Shown here: piece after piece, positions 12,287 to 13,084 of the stretch
How the letters are laid out: the number at the start of each line of letters is the position of its first letter
Position numbering within the stretch: the first letter of the stretch is position 1
Assembly (NCBI GenBank): GCA_028698375.1
Contig: JAQVDI010000016.1
Location: forward strand, 1-13,084
DNA from: Patescibacteria group bacterium
GTDB taxonomy: Bacteria > Patescibacteriota > UBA1384 > JAGGWG01
Reading direction: 5' to 3'
DNA: 13,084 nucleotides
The notes under the pieces: model-generated
What the model saw: only the letters and a program-made list of their open reading frames with translations
Databases searched by the model: none
What the model was told of the DNA's origin: nothing
Translations under genes and position numbers: made by a program

Positions 12287-13084
12287 ATGGAGAGAGACTA
12301 TCCAATTGAAAGAACAAGAAATATCGGGATTATTGCCCACATTGATGCTGGTAAAACGACTGTAACAGAGCGTATTTTATATTACACAGGTAAAAAACAT
12401 AAGATTGGCGAAGTGCACGAAGGACAAGCCGAAATGGATTGGATGGAACAGGAAAAAGAGCGAGGCATTACTATTACTGCCGCGGCTACTACTTGTTTTT
12501 GGACTCCTACTGGTGAAGATAAAAGTGAAGAAGCTCGTATTAATATTATTGATACTCCTGGTCATATTGATTTTACAGTTGAGGTACAGCGTTCTTTACG
12601 TGTTTTAGATGGTGCTGTTGTTGTGCTTGAAGCTGTTTCTGGGGTGCAGGCTCAATCGGAAACAGTTTGGCGTCAAGCTGACGATTTTAAGGTTCCTCGT
12701 CTTTGTTTCATTAATAAAATGGATCGGGCTGGAGCTGATTTTTTCATGTCTTTTAACTCTATCAAAGAAAAATTAGGTGCGAATGCTGTTGCTCTGCAAA
12801 TTCCAATTGGTTCCGAAGAAAAATTTAAAGGTATTATTGACTTAATCCAAATGCGTGCTCATATGCATAGTGATGATTTGGGTAAAGAAATAACTGATGA
12901 AGATATCCCAGAAGAATTAAAAGTAGAAGCAGAAAAATGGCGTAAAGAAATGGTAGAAAAAATTTCTGAGACTCATGATGAAATGTTGGAACAATATTTA
13001 GCCGGTCAAGAACCTACAATTGAAGAGTTGCATAAAGCTATCCGTGAAGCGACAATTAAAAATAAAATTTATCCAGTTTTATGT
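12287..13084 (+). CDS. fusA: Elongation factor G, N-terminal 266 codons (cut by window end)
   Basis: ATG at 12287 opens a frame that stays open to the last base. The product has the EF-G GTPase domain: the P-loop AHIDAGKTT (17-25), switch I with [10 protein letters not shown] (Thr62), switch II DTPGH (89-93) with the catalytic His93, and NKMD (143-146) for guanine recognition. The fragment breaks off at YPVLC, shortly before the fifth G motif. EF-G moves tRNAs and mRNA through the ribosome after peptide bond formation and, with RRF, splits ribosomes. Residues linked to fusidic acid lie mostly in later domains outside the window. It is the third gene of the str operon, 18 nt after rpsG, without a Shine-Dalgarno site. 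A call of EF-Tu or another translational GTPase is excluded by the EF-G-specific [21 protein letters not shown] run. Confidence 0.97.
   Translation, partial: MERDYPIERTRNIGIIAHIDAGKTTVTERILYYTGKKHKIGEVHEGQAEMDWMEQEKERGITITAAATTCFWTPTGEDKSEEARINIIDTPGHIDFTVEVQRSLRVLDGAVVVLEAVSGVQAQSETVWRQADDFKVPRLCFINKMDRAGADFFMSFNSIKEKLGANAVALQIPIGSEEKFKGIIDLIQMRAHMHSDDLGKEITDEDIPEELKVEAEKWRKEMVEKISETHDEMLEQYLAGQEPTIEELHKAIREATIKNKIYPVLC

Noticed and set aside
12405..12608. Plus-strand open frame of 67 codons inside fusA
   Set aside because: It is out of frame with the clearly conserved EF-G GTPase domain covering the same bases.

Overview
The window is AT-rich, with long A/T-only intergenic stretches, and all genes called with confidence lie on the + strand. 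It joins a run of small accessory genes to a core transcription/translation block (rpoB, rpoC, rpsL, rpsG, fusA). The small RpoB (1072 aa), the compact MscL without its C-terminal helix, the scarcity of Shine-Dalgarno sites and the several promoter/start pairs predicting leaderless mRNAs together suggest a reduced-genome bacterium, most likely a Candidate Phyla Radiation (Patescibacteria) member. This placement is inferred from gene style and order, not from a marker search. Every complete gene ends in TAA, and no long gene uses TGA as a sense codon, so the standard code applies.

Layout. Positions 1-149 hold the 3' end of a cold-shock protein gene, closed by a clear intrinsic terminator (201-239). 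Positions 392-3961 hold seven genes: a three-helix membrane protein, mscL, a DUF5655 protein with an N-terminal zinc finger, a DUF559 (Vsr-like) nuclease with an extra N-terminal domain, a DUF1232 (YkvA-type) membrane protein, a 54-aa protein with a strong ribosome binding site, and a RecB/Cas4-like PD-(D/E)XK nuclease. Positions 3962-4303 are a 342-bp gap with a good -35/-10 promoter and what looks like a decayed minus-strand gene fragment. Positions 4304-11308 are rpoB and rpoC, 9 nt apart. Positions 11350-13084 are the str operon (rpsL, rpsG, start of fusA), with its own promoter placed so that transcription should begin on the A of the rpsL ATG.

How the genes work together: rpoB/rpoC encode the two large RNA polymerase subunits, and rpsL/rpsG/fusA encode two 30S proteins and the translocase, the usual str order. 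The accessory genes show no evident common pathway; two are nucleases, three are membrane proteins and one is a channel.

Main points for a second look: RpoB carries several changes at rifampicin-contact positions, including the equivalent of D516V; S12 carries the equivalent of the K43R streptomycin-resistance change; RpoC has an extra segment of about 55 residues that looks like a duplicated beta-barrel motif; promoter-to-ATG distances predict leaderless mRNAs; and an unrecognised gene relic lies antisense in the rpoB leader.
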